A stretch of DNA of 64,000 bases, taken from the NCBI GenBank assembly GCA_014490595.1, contig CP061031.1, positions 806,001-870,000 of the forward strand, read 5' to 3'. Within the stretch, counting starts at the first letter, position 1, and each line of letters starts with the position of its first letter. The notes under the pieces were generated by a model that was not told where the DNA came from, did no database searches, and was given only the letters and a program-made list of their open reading frames with translations. The translations under genes and the position numbers were made by a program. The stretch comes from Corynebacterium wankanglinii. GTDB lineage: Bacteria; Actinomycetota; Actinomycetes; Mycobacteriales; Mycobacteriaceae. Of this stretch, positions 42,238-50,500 are shown one piece after another.

Positions 42238-43865
42238 TCTGCGATGAGTGGCTCGATGGTCAGCTCCGGGTGCTCTTTTTCCACGAAGGCGAGCTTCCAC
42301 TTGTCGCCGAATAGGGCGATACGTTCGCCGTCGGTGCGGGTGAAAATCTCCACGCCGCGCTGACGGCCAAGCTCGGGGGCGGACTCAGCGTCGGTGCGCC
42401 GGGCAACGGAGTAAGGGATCGGCTCGGTGACGGTCTCGACGTTGTACTCGTTTTCCATGCGTGCCTGCATGACCTCGAACTGCATGGGGCCCACGGCCGC
42501 CATGACCGGGGCGGCGTCGCCGCGCAGGTCGTTGCGCAGAATCTGCACAACGCCCTCGGCGTCCAGCTGGTCCAGCGCCTTGCGGAACTGCTTGTACTTG
42601 CCCAGCGACTTCGCACGCAGGGTGCGGAAGTGCTCCGGCGCGAACTGGGGCATCGGCGGGAACTGCACCTTCTTGCCGGCGTAGATCGTGTCGCCGGGCG
42701 CGAGCGCACCCGCGTTGACCAGGCCGATGATGTCGCCCGGGTACGCGGTGTCCACGGTGTCGCGGTTGCGGCCGAACACGGTTAGCGCGTACTTCGTGGA
42801 AAAGCTGCGTCCGGATTGCGCGTGAGTGACCTGCATGCCGCGGTCGAACTCGCCGGAGACCACGCGCATGAACGCGAGTGTGTCCCGGTGGTTTTTGTCC
42901 ATGCCGGCCTGCACCTTGAACACCACGCCGGAGAAGTCGTCGCCCACTTCGCGCTGCTCCTCCATCGCCGTGGTGGACGCCTCAACGGCCTTGGGGTCGG
43001 ACGCGCGTCCCTCCGGCGCGGGCGCGATGGCACACAGCGTGTCCAGAATCTGGTGCACGCCGAAGTTCAGCATCGCGGAGGCGAAGATGATGGGGGAGGT
43101 GATGCACTGCTCGAACAGCTGCTGGTCGTGCACCGCGCCGTCTTCGAGCAGCAGCTCCGCCTCCTCGACGGCGGTGTCCCACACGTCGCCTTCTTTCGCG
43201 GCGGCCTCGTCAACGCTGTAGTGCTCTTCGGGCGCGATGGTGGAGCCGCCGGCGGTGCGGGTGAAGTGCACGTACCCGTCGATTGAGCCTTCGGCGTCGA
43301 CGTGGGCCAGGCCGCGGAAGTCGCCCGCCTCGCCTACCGGCCAGTACAGCGGGGTGGGTTGGAGGTCGATTTCGGTGACAATCTCGTCCACAAGCTCGAG
43401 CGGCTCGCGGCCCACGCGGTCCCACTTGTTAATCACGGTGACAATGGGTAGCCCGCGCGCTTTGCAGACGCGGAAGAGTTTCAGGGTTTGGGGCTCAAGG
43501 CCCTTGGCTGCGTCGATAAGCATGACTGCAGCGTCGACGGCGGAGAGCACGCGGTAGGTGTCCTCGGAGAAGTCCGCGTGGCCCGGGGTGTCCACCAGGT
43601 TGATCACGTACGGCTCGCCCTCGTGAGCGTCTGGTGCGTACTCGAACTGTAGCGCGGAGGACGCGACCGAGATGCCGCGTTCCTTTTCCATTTCCATCCA
43701 GTCCGACACCGTGGACTTGCGGTTGCCCTTGCCGTGCACCGCGCCAGCCTCCGAAATCACGTGGGCGTGCAATGCCAGCGCCTCGGTGATCGTCGACTTA
43801 CCGGCGTCCGGGTGGGCGATGACGGCGAAAGTGCGGCGGCGGGAGGCCTCGGAAACGGTGCTCAT
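42234..43865 (-). CDS. prfC: Peptide chain release factor 3
   Basis: A 543-residue translational GTPase that recycles RF1 and RF2 from the ribosome after termination. The G1 loop AHPDAGKST is near residue 17, the G3 DTPGHADFSEDTYR near residue 91, and the G4 NKWDRVGREP near residue 145. The length and domain order (GTPase, beta-barrel, RF3-specific C-terminus ending VEKEHPELTIEPLIAD) are normal. The ATG at 43865 follows a 47-base gap that holds an intergenic copy of the 20-mer motif. The stop shares CTAG with the convergent patatin-like gene. Confidence 0.93.
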   Translation of the reverse strand: MSTVSEASRRRTFAVIAHPDAGKSTITEALALHAHVISEAGAVHGKGNRKSTVSDWMEMEKERGISVASSALQFEYAPDAHEGEPYVINLVDTPGHADFSEDTYRVLSAVDAAVMLIDAAKGLEPQTLKLFRVCKARGLPIVTVINKWDRVGREPLELVDEIVTEIDLQPTPLYWPVGEAGDFRGLAHVDAEGSIDGYVHFTRTAGGSTIAPEEHYSVDEAAAKEGDVWDTAVEEAELLLEDGAVHDQQLFEQCITSPIIFASAMLNFGVHQILDTLCAIAPAPEGRASDPKAVEASTTAMEEQREVGDDFSGVVFKVQAGMDKNHRDTLAFMRVVSGEFDRGMQVTHAQSGRSFSTKYALTVFGRNRDTVDTAYPGDIIGLVNAGALAPGDTIYAGKKVQFPPMPQFAPEHFRTLRAKSLGKYKQFRKALDQLDAEGVVQILRNDLRGDAAPVMAAVGPMQFEVMQARMENEYNVETVTEPIPYSVARRTDAESAPELGRQRGVEIFTRTDGERIALFGDKWKLAFVEKEHPELTIEPLIAD

Positions 43866-43874
43866 GAGCAGCTA

Positions 43875-43894
43875 GCTTATCGACGCACCTTCGG
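43875..43894 (+). repeat. Intergenic copy of the 20-mer GCYTATCGACGMACCTTCGG
   Basis: An exact match in the divergent gap between prfC and the FMN reductase gene. It shares 18 consecutive bases with the copy at 35214. Its position between two start codons would also allow a promoter role, but the same motif occurs inside genes elsewhere. Confidence 0.8.
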
Positions 43895-43912
43895 CCAAGT
43901 ACAGTCGTGTCT

Positions 43913-44452
43913 ATGACAACAATCGGAGTGTTCCTCGGTTCGGTCCGTAGCGGACGCATCGGCGAGAGTGTAGCTTCCTGGGTGATCGAAGCCGCAGGCG
44001 AGCGCGACGTGCAGTACCGCCTGCTCGACCTCGCGGATTTCAACGTTCCTCACCTGGTGGCAGAGACTGTGTCGGGCGCCGCCAACAAGCAGTACGACGA
44101 CCCGGTGGTGGCCCGCTGGTCCGAGGCTGTGGATGCGTGCGACGGCTACGTCTTTGTCACCCCCGAGTACAACCATTCCGTGCCGGGGACGATGAAAAAC
44201 GCCTTCGATTCGCTGTACGGGGAGTGGGCCGGCAAGCCCGTCGCGTTTGTCAGCTACGGCGGCGAGGGCGGCGTGCGCGCGGTGGAGCACTGGCGCCAGA
44301 TTGTGGCAAACCTGTCCATGGTGGACATCCGCAACCAGGTGGCGCTCCACATCTTCGGCGACGACGTCGAGGGCGGGTCGTTCGCCCCGCGCGAGCGCCA
44401 ACATGCAGCACTCTTGCGTCTGCTCAGCGATCTTGAAGAGGCCGCCAGCTAG
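43913..44452 (+). CDS. NADPH-dependent FMN reductase family protein
   Basis: A 179-residue flavodoxin-fold reductase. The phosphate-binding FMN loop is GVFLGSVRSGRIGESV at the N-terminus, the substrate loop VTPEYNHSVPGTMKNAFD lies near residue 80, and SYGGEGGVRAVEHWRQ near residue 112 completes the NADPH/FMN site. Relatives reduce FMN, quinones, azo dyes or chromate in the cytosol. ATG 43913 is preferred over an upstream GTG at 43907. Its stop overlaps that of the convergent pth gene in CTAG. Confidence 0.87.
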   Translation: MTTIGVFLGSVRSGRIGESVASWVIEAAGERDVQYRLLDLADFNVPHLVAETVSGAANKQYDDPVVARWSEAVDACDGYVFVTPEYNHSVPGTMKNAFDSLYGEWAGKPVAFVSYGGEGGVRAVEHWRQIVANLSMVDIRNQVALHIFGDDVEGGSFAPRERQHAALLRLLSDLEEAAS

Positions 44453-45018
44453 CGCGCGTGGATGACGTTCTGCGCCTTCTGCAGCCCGTCTGTGATGAGC
44501 AGGCGCACCGCCTGCGCCGCGGTTCCCACCGGGACCTCGCCTTCGACCGGCCCAAGCACCCAATCCGGCACCGTCACCCCTTTCGGTGGCCGCCCGATGC
44601 CGATTCGCACCCGCAGGTAGTCGCGCGTGCCCAGGTGCTCGGTGATTGACTTCAGCCCGTTGTGGCCGTTCTCGTTCCCGCCGAGCTTGACCCGCATCGT
44701 CCCCGCTGGGAGATCCAGCTCGTCGTGGATGACGATGATGTGGTCGGGCGCCACGCCGAGCTGCTTGGCTAGCGGCCCGACAGCTTCGCCGGTGGTGTTC
44801 ATGTACGTCGTCGACCGCGCGTACGCCACCCCGTCACGCACCTGCACGCGGGCTTTGATTCCCGGTACAGGTTGCAGCCCGCCGGCTAGCTCGCCGAGCG
44901 CCACGTAGCCCACGTTATGCCTGGTGGCAGCGTATTTGGCGCCGGGGTTGCCCAAGCCCACCACGAGCCAATCCGCCTGGAGTTGCGGGGTGCGTTTGCG
45001 CCTGAAGAATCCGAACAT
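44449..45018 (-). CDS. pth: Peptidyl-tRNA hydrolase (first of two)
   Basis: A 189-residue peptidyl-tRNA hydrolase that frees tRNAs from stalled peptides. LVVGLGNPGAKYAATRHNVGY carries the catalytic His and the conserved Asn, and the FGFFRRKRTPQL lead is a corynebacterial N-terminal extension. STTYMNTTGEAV, VIHDELDLPAGTMRVKLGG, NGHNGLKSI and VRIGIGRPP follow in the normal order. The ATG at 45018 was chosen because the longer frame runs into the divergent nitronate monooxygenase gene. A paralogue lies at 46737-47288. Differences from that copy suggest both are functional rather than a recent duplication. Confidence 0.9.
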   Translation of the reverse strand: MFGFFRRKRTPQLQADWLVVGLGNPGAKYAATRHNVGYVALGELAGGLQPVPGIKARVQVRDGVAYARSTTYMNTTGEAVGPLAKQLGVAPDHIIVIHDELDLPAGTMRVKLGGNENGHNGLKSITEHLGTRDYLRVRIGIGRPPKGVTVPDWVLGPVEGEVPVGTAAQAVRLLITDGLQKAQNVIHAR

Positions 45019-45034
45019 GGCGCATACTCTAGCC

Positions 45035-45934
45035 ATGGACTTTCCTAGTGTGATCGCAGCACCCATGGCCGGTGGGCCCTCCACGCCCGCGCTCGTCAAC
45101 GCCGTCCAGTTCGGGTTCATCGCGCTGGGTACCTGCACCGTGGCGCAGGCCCGCGCCTGGCTCGCGGAAAGCGAGCCGCCGTTCGGCGCCAACCTGTTTG
45201 TGCCGCAGCCTGAACCTCTGCCTGACGACGTCCTCACGGTCGCCCGCCGCCTCGGCACCGAAGTCCCGGACGTGGTGTCCGATTACGCCGAGAAGTTTGC
45301 CCTTGTGCTTGACGCCGCACCTGCCGTGGTGTCGTCCACGTTCGGATGTTTCAGCGAGGCCGAAATCGCCCAGCTGCATACCGTCGGTTCTGAGGCATGG
45401 GCGACGGTAACCAGCCCGGCCGAAATCGCAGAGGCGCAGCGCAGGGGAGTCGACGGTGTGATCGTCCAAGGCCCGCGCGCCGGAGGGCACCGCGGCACGT
45501 GGAACCAACACAACGAGCCGGACCAACGTGCATTGGAAGCACTGCTAGCGCTCGTGAACGGGCTGGTGATCGCCGCGGGAGGGGTGCGGGGGCCGGAGGA
45601 CGTGGCCAAGCTAGATGTGCCCGTTGCGTGCGGCACCGCGTTCCTGCTGGCGGATGAAGCGGGCACGAGCCCGCGCAACCGCGAGCTGCTGCGCTCAAGT
45701 GCGCCCGCTGTGGTCTCGCGGGCGTTTTCCGGACGGTGGGCGAGCGGGGTGGAAACCGAGTTCACCCGCGCCCACCCGGACTTGCCGCCCACCTACCCCT
45801 ACCTGCGCCCGATGACCAAGGACAACGACTACTGCCTCGTCGGGGCAGATCGCGGCGAGCTCATGGCCGCACCGGCGGCAGAGATCGAAGCGTATTTGGG
45901 AGGCAGTATCGGCGCTCGGGGGCATGCCCGCTAG
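45035..45934 (+). CDS. Nitronate monooxygenase / 2-nitropropane dioxygenase family protein
   Basis: A 299-residue FMN-binding TIM-barrel protein. [16 protein letters not shown] at the start, [11 protein letters not shown] with the conserved His near the middle, [13 protein letters not shown] and [14 protein letters not shown] are the family landmarks. Such enzymes oxidise nitroalkanes or propionate-3-nitronate. The ATG at 45035 is preferred because CATACT, a -10-like box, ends 6 bases upstream and would give a leaderless transcript; ATG 45017 is the alternative. It is divergent from pth and ends in a CTAG shared with the convergent hydrolase gene. Confidence 0.85.
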   Translation: MDFPSVIAAPMAGGPSTPALVNAVQFGFIALGTCTVAQARAWLAESEPPFGANLFVPQPEPLPDDVLTVARRLGTEVPDVVSDYAEKFALVLDAAPAVVSSTFGCFSEAEIAQLHTVGSEAWATVTSPAEIAEAQRRGVDGVIVQGPRAGGHRGTWNQHNEPDQRALEALLALVNGLVIAAGGVRGPEDVAKLDVPVACGTAFLLADEAGTSPRNRELLRSSAPAVVSRAFSGRWASGVETEFTRAHPDLPPTYPYLRPMTKDNDYCLVGADRGELMAAPAAEIEAYLGGSIGARGHAR

Positions 45935-46731
45935 ACCACGCGGGTGGTGTTCTCGATCGCGCCGAGGCCCTCGATCTCAACGCGCACTGTGTCGCCGTCG
46001 CGCAGGTAGCGCTTCGGGTCCCGGGCGTGGCCGACACCGTCCGGGGTGCCGGTGGCGATCACATCGCCCGGCTCGAGCGGGTAGAGGTGTGAGATGAACT
46101 CCACCAGCTTCGCCGGGGTGAACACCAGGTCGTCGGTGGGGGCATGCTGCATGACCTCGCCGTTGAGCGTGGTCGTGAGCGCCGGGCACGGTTGCCATTC
46201 GGTGTCCAACCACGGGCCGAACCCGGCGGTCTTCTCCAGGGACTTGCCCTGGTGCCACTGCTGCGTGCGCTTTTGGTAGTGACGCTGGGTGTAGTCGTTG
46301 ATCACGGCGTAGCCCGCGATGTAGTCTGCCGCGTCTGCTTCGTTGACGTGGCGGGCCCGAGCGCCGATGATCACGGCCAGCTCGCCCTCGAAATCCAGGG
46401 TGTCGGCGTTGAAGCCGGGCACCTCGGCGTCGTCGTAAGGGCCGATCAGCGCTTCCGGGTACTTGATGAACAAGGCGGGCACATCCGGCCGCTCGTGGCC
46501 CATCTCCGCAATGTGCTTGGCGTAGTTCAGCCCGACGCAGATGATCTTGCCGGGCCGCGGGATCACGGGTGCCAGGTCCTCCTTTGCGAAGGTGAATTCT
46601 TCGCCCTCGTCGAAGCTGCCACAGCGCAATAGCTCGCCCACGTCTTCCGCCCTGAGCTTCACCGCCCTGTCGTCGTCGATAAGGCGTGCAGCAGTGGTGG
46701 TGTCTCCGGTCCTGATCGTGGCAAGCTTCAT
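45931..46731 (-). CDS. Fumarylacetoacetate hydrolase family protein
   Basis: A 266-residue FAH-fold protein. [40 protein letters not shown] with the metal-binding Glu residues, then [14 protein letters not shown] and [18 protein letters not shown] are the family pattern. Members hydrolyse C-C bonds or decarboxylate 2-oxo acids such as oxaloacetate, fumarylpyruvate or acylpyruvates. The exact substrate is unclear. It starts 5 bases downstream of the second pth gene and is probably in its operon. Its stop shares CTAG with the nitronate monooxygenase gene. Confidence 0.87.
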   Translation of the reverse strand: MKLATIRTGDTTTAARLIDDDRAVKLRAEDVGELLRCGSFDEGEEFTFAKEDLAPVIPRPGKIICVGLNYAKHIAEMGHERPDVPALFIKYPEALIGPYDDAEVPGFNADTLDFEGELAVIIGARARHVNEADAADYIAGYAVINDYTQRHYQKRTQQWHQGKSLEKTAGFGPWLDTEWQPCPALTTTLNGEVMQHAPTDDLVFTPAKLVEFISHLYPLEPGDVIATGTPDGVGHARDPKRYLRDGDTVRVEIEGLGAIENTTRVV

Positions 46732-46736
46732 GGCCG

Positions 46737-47288
46737 CTAGCCTATCGCGCGCAAGATCTCGTCAGCCGCGTCCGCGGCCGCGATAGCCAGGTCTACCTGT
46801 TCCTTCGCGCTGAATGGTTTGAGCACGTAATCCGCCGGCGCCATGCGCCCGGGCGGGCGGCCGATCCCCACCGCCACCTTGTTGTAGGGCTTGCCGCCGA
46901 GCGACTTGGTGACGGACTTCAGCCCGTTGTGGCCGTGGTCGCCGCCGCCGCGGCGCAGCTTGACCTCGCCGAGCTCCAAGTCCAGTTCGTCGTGGACCAC
47001 GTAGAGGTCTTCGGGTTTGACGCTGAAGTAATCCATCAATGCCTTCACCGGGCCGCCGGAGAGATTCATGAAGGACCGGGTGCGGGCGAGGACCGCATGG
47101 TCGTCGGCAAGCAAACGCCCCTTCGCAAGCTCTGCGATCTCCGTGTTGGTGCGCTTGTGAGCTGCAAGCTGGGCGGGCATCGGTGTGGCGCGGCCCAGCA
47201 GCTCCTCGACTACGAACACGCCGGCGTTATGGCGCGTGGCGGCGTACTGCGGGCCGGGGTTGCCCAAGCCGACGATCAAAATAGTCAC
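46737..47288 (-). CDS. pth: Peptidyl-tRNA hydrolase (second of two)
   Basis: A 183-residue peptidyl-tRNA hydrolase. [22 protein letters not shown] has the catalytic His; [45 protein letters not shown] and [13 protein letters not shown] follow. The GTG at 47288 gives a start directly before the LIVGLGN strand and avoids an unsupported extension. It lies downstream of rplY, as in many actinobacteria, but the hairpin at 47314 separates them. The FAH gene follows after 5 bases. Confidence 0.9.
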   Translation of the reverse strand: MTILIVGLGNPGPQYAATRHNAGVFVVEELLGRATPMPAQLAAHKRTNTEIAELAKGRLLADDHAVLARTRSFMNLSGGPVKALMDYFSVKPEDLYVVHDELDLELGEVKLRRGGGDHGHNGLKSVTKSLGGKPYNKVAVGIGRPPGRMAPADYVLKPFSAKEQVDLAIAAADAADEILRAIG

Positions 47289-47313
47289 GCGTACGAGGAT
47301 AACCGGCATAAAA

Positions 47314-47346
47314 CAACGGCCACAGGTGAGGCACCTGTGGCCGTTG
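47314..47346 (-). terminator. Rho-independent terminator of rplY
   Basis: Arms CAACGGCCACAGGTG and CACCTGTGGCCGTTG pair perfectly over 15 bp around a 3-base loop. On the minus strand the hairpin is followed by TTTTA, a clear T-tract. It lies 11 bases after the rplY stop and before pth, so pth probably relies on read-through or its own promoter. Confidence 0.85.
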
Positions 47347-47357
47347 GGGGCAGGGAT

Positions 47358-48029
47358 TTACTGGTTTTCGCCCTCGTCGCCCTCGCCGCCGTCTGCGATC
47401 TCGACGGTTGCGTCGGCGTCAGCGCCAGCCTCAGCGCCGCCCTCCTCGGCTTCCTCTGCAGCGGCCTCGAGGTCTTCGTCGACCTCCTGGTAGGTGACGT
47501 TGACCAGCAGGGTCTCCGGGTCGGAGATGAGCTCCGCGCCGGCCGGCAGCTGGAGGTCGGACGCGTACAGCGTGTCGCCGATCTCCTTGCCCTCGATGGA
47601 GATGGTGAGCTCGTCCGGGATGGACAGGGCGTCGATCTCGATCTCCACCACGTCGGCCTCCTGCAGCACAACCGCTTCCGGAGCTGCCTCGCCCTCGGTG
47701 ACAACCGGGACCTCGACGGTGACCTTTTCGCCGCGCTTGATGCCGAACAGGTCGATGTGGTCGATCTCGAGGGTCAGCACGTTCTGGTCGATGTGCTTGA
47801 CCATGGCGAGCAGCTTCTCGCCGTCGAGCTCCAGCTCAACGATGGCGTTTGTGCCGTCGTTACGCACGACTGCGGTCATCTCGATGCGGTCGACCGCGAA
47901 GTGGACATTGTCGATGCCCTTTTCGTACAGGACACCCGGGATCTTGCCGTCGCGGCGCAGACGGCGTGCGGAGCCCTTGCCGAACTCCTCGCGACGCTCA
48001 CCCTTGATAACGGTGGGGGTAATAGCCAT
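47358..48029 (-). CDS. rplY: 50S ribosomal protein L25/general stress protein Ctc
   Basis: A 223-residue L25 of the long Ctc type, which binds 5S rRNA in the large ribosomal subunit. The start ITPTVIKGERREEFGKGSAR followed by LRRDGKIPGVLYEKG is typical, then HIDLFGIKRGEKVTVEVPV in the second domain. The C-terminus is a strongly acidic tail (EEAEEGGAEAGADADA), common in actinobacterial versions. The ATG at 48029 has AAGGAG 6 bases upstream. It is followed by a strong terminator. Confidence 0.92.
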   Translation of the reverse strand: MAITPTVIKGERREEFGKGSARRLRRDGKIPGVLYEKGIDNVHFAVDRIEMTAVVRNDGTNAIVELELDGEKLLAMVKHIDQNVLTLEIDHIDLFGIKRGEKVTVEVPVVTEGEAAPEAVVLQEADVVEIEIDALSIPDELTISIEGKEIGDTLYASDLQLPAGAELISDPETLLVNVTYQEVDEDLEAAAEEAEEGGAEAGADADATVEIADGGEGDEGENQ

Positions 48030-48159
48030 GGTGTACTCCTTCTTCTGTGAAGGGCCACAGGCCGGGCCTGCGACCACTGAACGGATGCGTGCTCGTCGAG
48101 TGATCGCAAAAGGATCTCAAATCGCGTCGATAACGGCCCGAAAGCCCTCGCCGAGACTG

Positions 48160-49494
48160 CTACAGGGTAACAGGGCGGTCCTGCCACACAAAATGCCCGG
48201 TGGCCTGCAACTCCTCGTGTTCGTGGCCGAGCGGTATCCCGCGCCGGTCCCGCACCAGAAGCGTGACGACGAGGCCGACCAGCGTTGCCGCCATCAAGTA
48301 CACGGTGATAGCGGCGGTGCCGCCCGTCGCCTCGCGCAGTGCGGCGGCGATGGTGGGCGCAAACGCACCGCCCAAAATTGCCCCGAGAGCGTAGGAAATT
48401 GATGCACCAGATGCACGGATGGAGGCGGGAAACAGCTCGGCGTAGAACGCGCCGATTTCACCGTAGGTCAGCCCCAGGCCGACGGTGAGGAATATCAGCG
48501 CCGTGGTGATCTTCGGAAGGGAACCCGTGTTCACCAGCGGGAACAGTGCCGCCACTCCGGCGGCCTGCACCACAAACCCGATAGCAAGAGTCCGCGTGCG
48601 CCCGATGTAGTCCGACACCCAGCCCGCGAACGCGGTGGTGCACAGCCACACGGCGGCGGAGGCGGTGACGGCCCAGAGGATGTCGCCGCGCTCCAGCGCG
48701 AGCCCCGCCGGGTCGGTGACGTAGTTCTGGATGTAGCCCCCGGTGGTCATGTATCCCACCGTGCCGTTGGCGGCGAAGATGAGTGCTGCGGCCAGTACAA
48801 GACCGGCATGGTTGCGGAATAGGGAGCCGACCGGGTTGCGCGCCCCAACCTCCCGCATCTCTTCAACAACCGGCGACTCATCTACGCCCGTGCGGATCCA
48901 CCAGCCCAAAACCGTCAGGCCGATGGAGAGCAAAAACGGCACGCGCCAGCCCCACTGCAGGAAAGCGTCTCCGGGGGCGATCACGGTCATTAGCGCCAGC
49001 ACACCTGAGGAAAGCAGGAGGCCCGCCGGGACACCGACCTGGGGGCCGGCGCCGTAGAGGCCGCGTTTGTTCACCGGTGCGTGCTCCACAGCCAGCAGCA
49101 CTGCCGAGCCCCATTCCCCGCCGGCGGAAGTGCCCTGCAAGATGCGCAGCACCACCAGCGCGGCCGGTGCAATCCATCCGGCTGTCTCATACGTGGGCAA
49201 CAGGCCGATCAGCGCGGTGGCGGTGCCCATGGTGAACAGCGTGACCATAAGCACGCCGCGCCGCCCCAACCGGTCGCCGAAGTGGCCGGCGAGTACAGCG
49301 CCCAGCGGGCGGAAGAGGAACGAAAGCCCGACGGTGAGGAAGCTGGCGATCGTCGCCGCAGCCGGACCGAGCGGGCCGAACATGATCTTGTTAAACACCA
49401 AGCCGGCGACGGCGGCGTACAGGAAGTAGTCGTACCACTCGATCGCCGTGCCGACGGTGGTTGCCGCGATGACGCGGCGTCGTTCATTGCGCAC
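48160..49494 (-). CDS. MFS transporter, metabolite:H+ symporter type
   Basis: A 444-residue major facilitator with about 12 membrane segments. The first helix VGTAIEWYDYFLYAAVAGLVFNK is typical of the MHS group (ProP/ShiA/KgtP type), and the loop GHFGDRLGRRGVLM is the conserved RxGRR-like signature between helices 2 and 3. Substrates in this group are organic acids, osmolytes or shikimate. The GTG start at 49494 lies 11 bases inside the preceding aminotransferase gene, so it is the last member of the four-gene cassette. An aromatic or keto-acid substrate would fit the neighbours, by inference. Confidence 0.85.
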   Translation of the reverse strand: MRNERRRVIAATTVGTAIEWYDYFLYAAVAGLVFNKIMFGPLGPAAATIASFLTVGLSFLFRPLGAVLAGHFGDRLGRRGVLMVTLFTMGTATALIGLLPTYETAGWIAPAALVVLRILQGTSAGGEWGSAVLLAVEHAPVNKRGLYGAGPQVGVPAGLLLSSGVLALMTVIAPGDAFLQWGWRVPFLLSIGLTVLGWWIRTGVDESPVVEEMREVGARNPVGSLFRNHAGLVLAAALIFAANGTVGYMTTGGYIQNYVTDPAGLALERGDILWAVTASAAVWLCTTAFAGWVSDYIGRTRTLAIGFVVQAAGVAALFPLVNTGSLPKITTALIFLTVGLGLTYGEIGAFYAELFPASIRASGASISYALGAILGGAFAPTIAAALREATGGTAAITVYLMAATLVGLVVTLLVRDRRGIPLGHEHEELQATGHFVWQDRPVTL

Positions 49495-50500
49495 GATCCC
49501 AAGCCTCCAGCAGTGCGTCGGTTTCCTCGGCGTTTGTGACTGTCACGCGGATGCCTTCGGGGAACACGCGCACGAGCACGCCTTCTGCCGCCAGTCTGTC
49601 CGCTAGGTCCTGTCCCTCCCTGGGCAGCCACACGAAGTTGGCTTGGGATTCCGAGAGCCCAAGCTTCTCGACGACGCGGCTCCGCTCGGCCACCGTGGCG
49701 TCGACACGAGCGTGCAGCTCGTCCTGCGCATCCAGGGAGGCGAGCGCCGCGACCTGCGCCACTGAGCTCACGGAGAACGGCACGGCGACCTTGTTCAGCG
49801 CCTCGATAATGGCGCGCGGCCCGAACGCGTAGCCCACGCGCGCGCCGGCGAGCCCGTACGCCTTGGAGAAGGTGCGAAGCCCCACCACATTGGGGTAGCG
49901 GGTGATCACGTCGGTGGCGACAGGCGTGTCGGCGGCACGGTTGTACTCGAAATACGCCTCGTCGAGAGCGACGAGCACGTCCTCCGGGACCGACGCCATG
50001 AACGCCGCGAACTCCGCGTCCGTGACGGTGGTGCTTGTCGGATTGTTCGGGTTGCACACGAAGACCAGCTTCGTGTCCTGTGTGACGGCGGCTGCAAGTG
50101 CGGGTAGGTCCACGCGGTGATCCGCGGTCAGCGGCACCGCTACCGGCGTCGCCCCGGCGATCTGGGCAAAGATGGGGTAGGCCTCAAAGCTGCGCCAGGG
50201 GAACACCACTTCGTCCCCCGGGCCGGCGGCAGCAGTGACCAACTGCTGGCACAGGGCTGAAGACCCGGTGCCAACAGCGACTTGCGCCTCGTCCACCCCC
50301 AAGTGCCGGGCAAGTGCCGCGCGCAGCTCTACCGCACCCATATCCGGGTAGCGGTTCATGGTGGCTAATGCGCGCGACATTGCCTCCTGCACAGACGGCA
50401 GCGGCTCCTCCGCACATTCGTTGGAGGAAAGTTTGATCGCGCGCTCATTGCGAGCACCTGGAACATAGGCTGGCAGCGACTCAAGGTCGGGTCGGATCAT
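49484..50500 (-). CDS. pat: HisC/Pat-type aromatic amino acid aminotransferase
   Basis: A 338-residue fold-type I PLP enzyme of the histidinol-phosphate aminotransferase group. KLSSNECAEEPLPSVQEAM at the N-terminus is the substrate phosphate/carboxylate loop; VGTGSSALCQQLVTAAAGPGDEV, CNPNNPT (PLP ring stacking) and TFSKAYGLAGARVGY with the PLP lysine follow. C. glutamicum Pat has the same start and works on phenylalanine and tyrosine. The ATG at 50500 overlaps the permease stop by 4 bases. Because an APC permease and a PaaI-type thioesterase lie in the same unit, a role in aromatic amino acid use is more likely than histidine synthesis. Confidence 0.8.
   Translation of the reverse strand: MIRPDLESLPAYVPGARNERAIKLSSNECAEEPLPSVQEAMSRALATMNRYPDMGAVELRAALARHLGVDEAQVAVGTGSSALCQQLVTAAAGPGDEVVFPWRSFEAYPIFAQIAGATPVAVPLTADHRVDLPALAAAVTQDTKLVFVCNPNNPTSTTVTDAEFAAFMASVPEDVLVALDEAYFEYNRAADTPVATDVITRYPNVVGLRTFSKAYGLAGARVGYAFGPRAIIEALNKVAVPFSVSSVAQVAALASLDAQDELHARVDATVAERSRVVEKLGLSESQANFVWLPREGQDLADRLAAEGVLVRVFPEGIRVTVTNAEETDALLEAWDRAQ

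Noticed and set aside
44449..47288. The two pth genes as a recent tandem duplication
   Set aside because: They differ clearly in sequence outside the active-site motifs and are separated by two genes on both strands; paired pth genes are known in corynebacteria.
49484..50500. Histidinol-phosphate aminotransferase of histidine synthesis (hisC)
   Set aside because: The fold is shared, but the gene is in a permease/thioesterase unit, no his genes are near, and corynebacterial Pat is the closer match by start motif.
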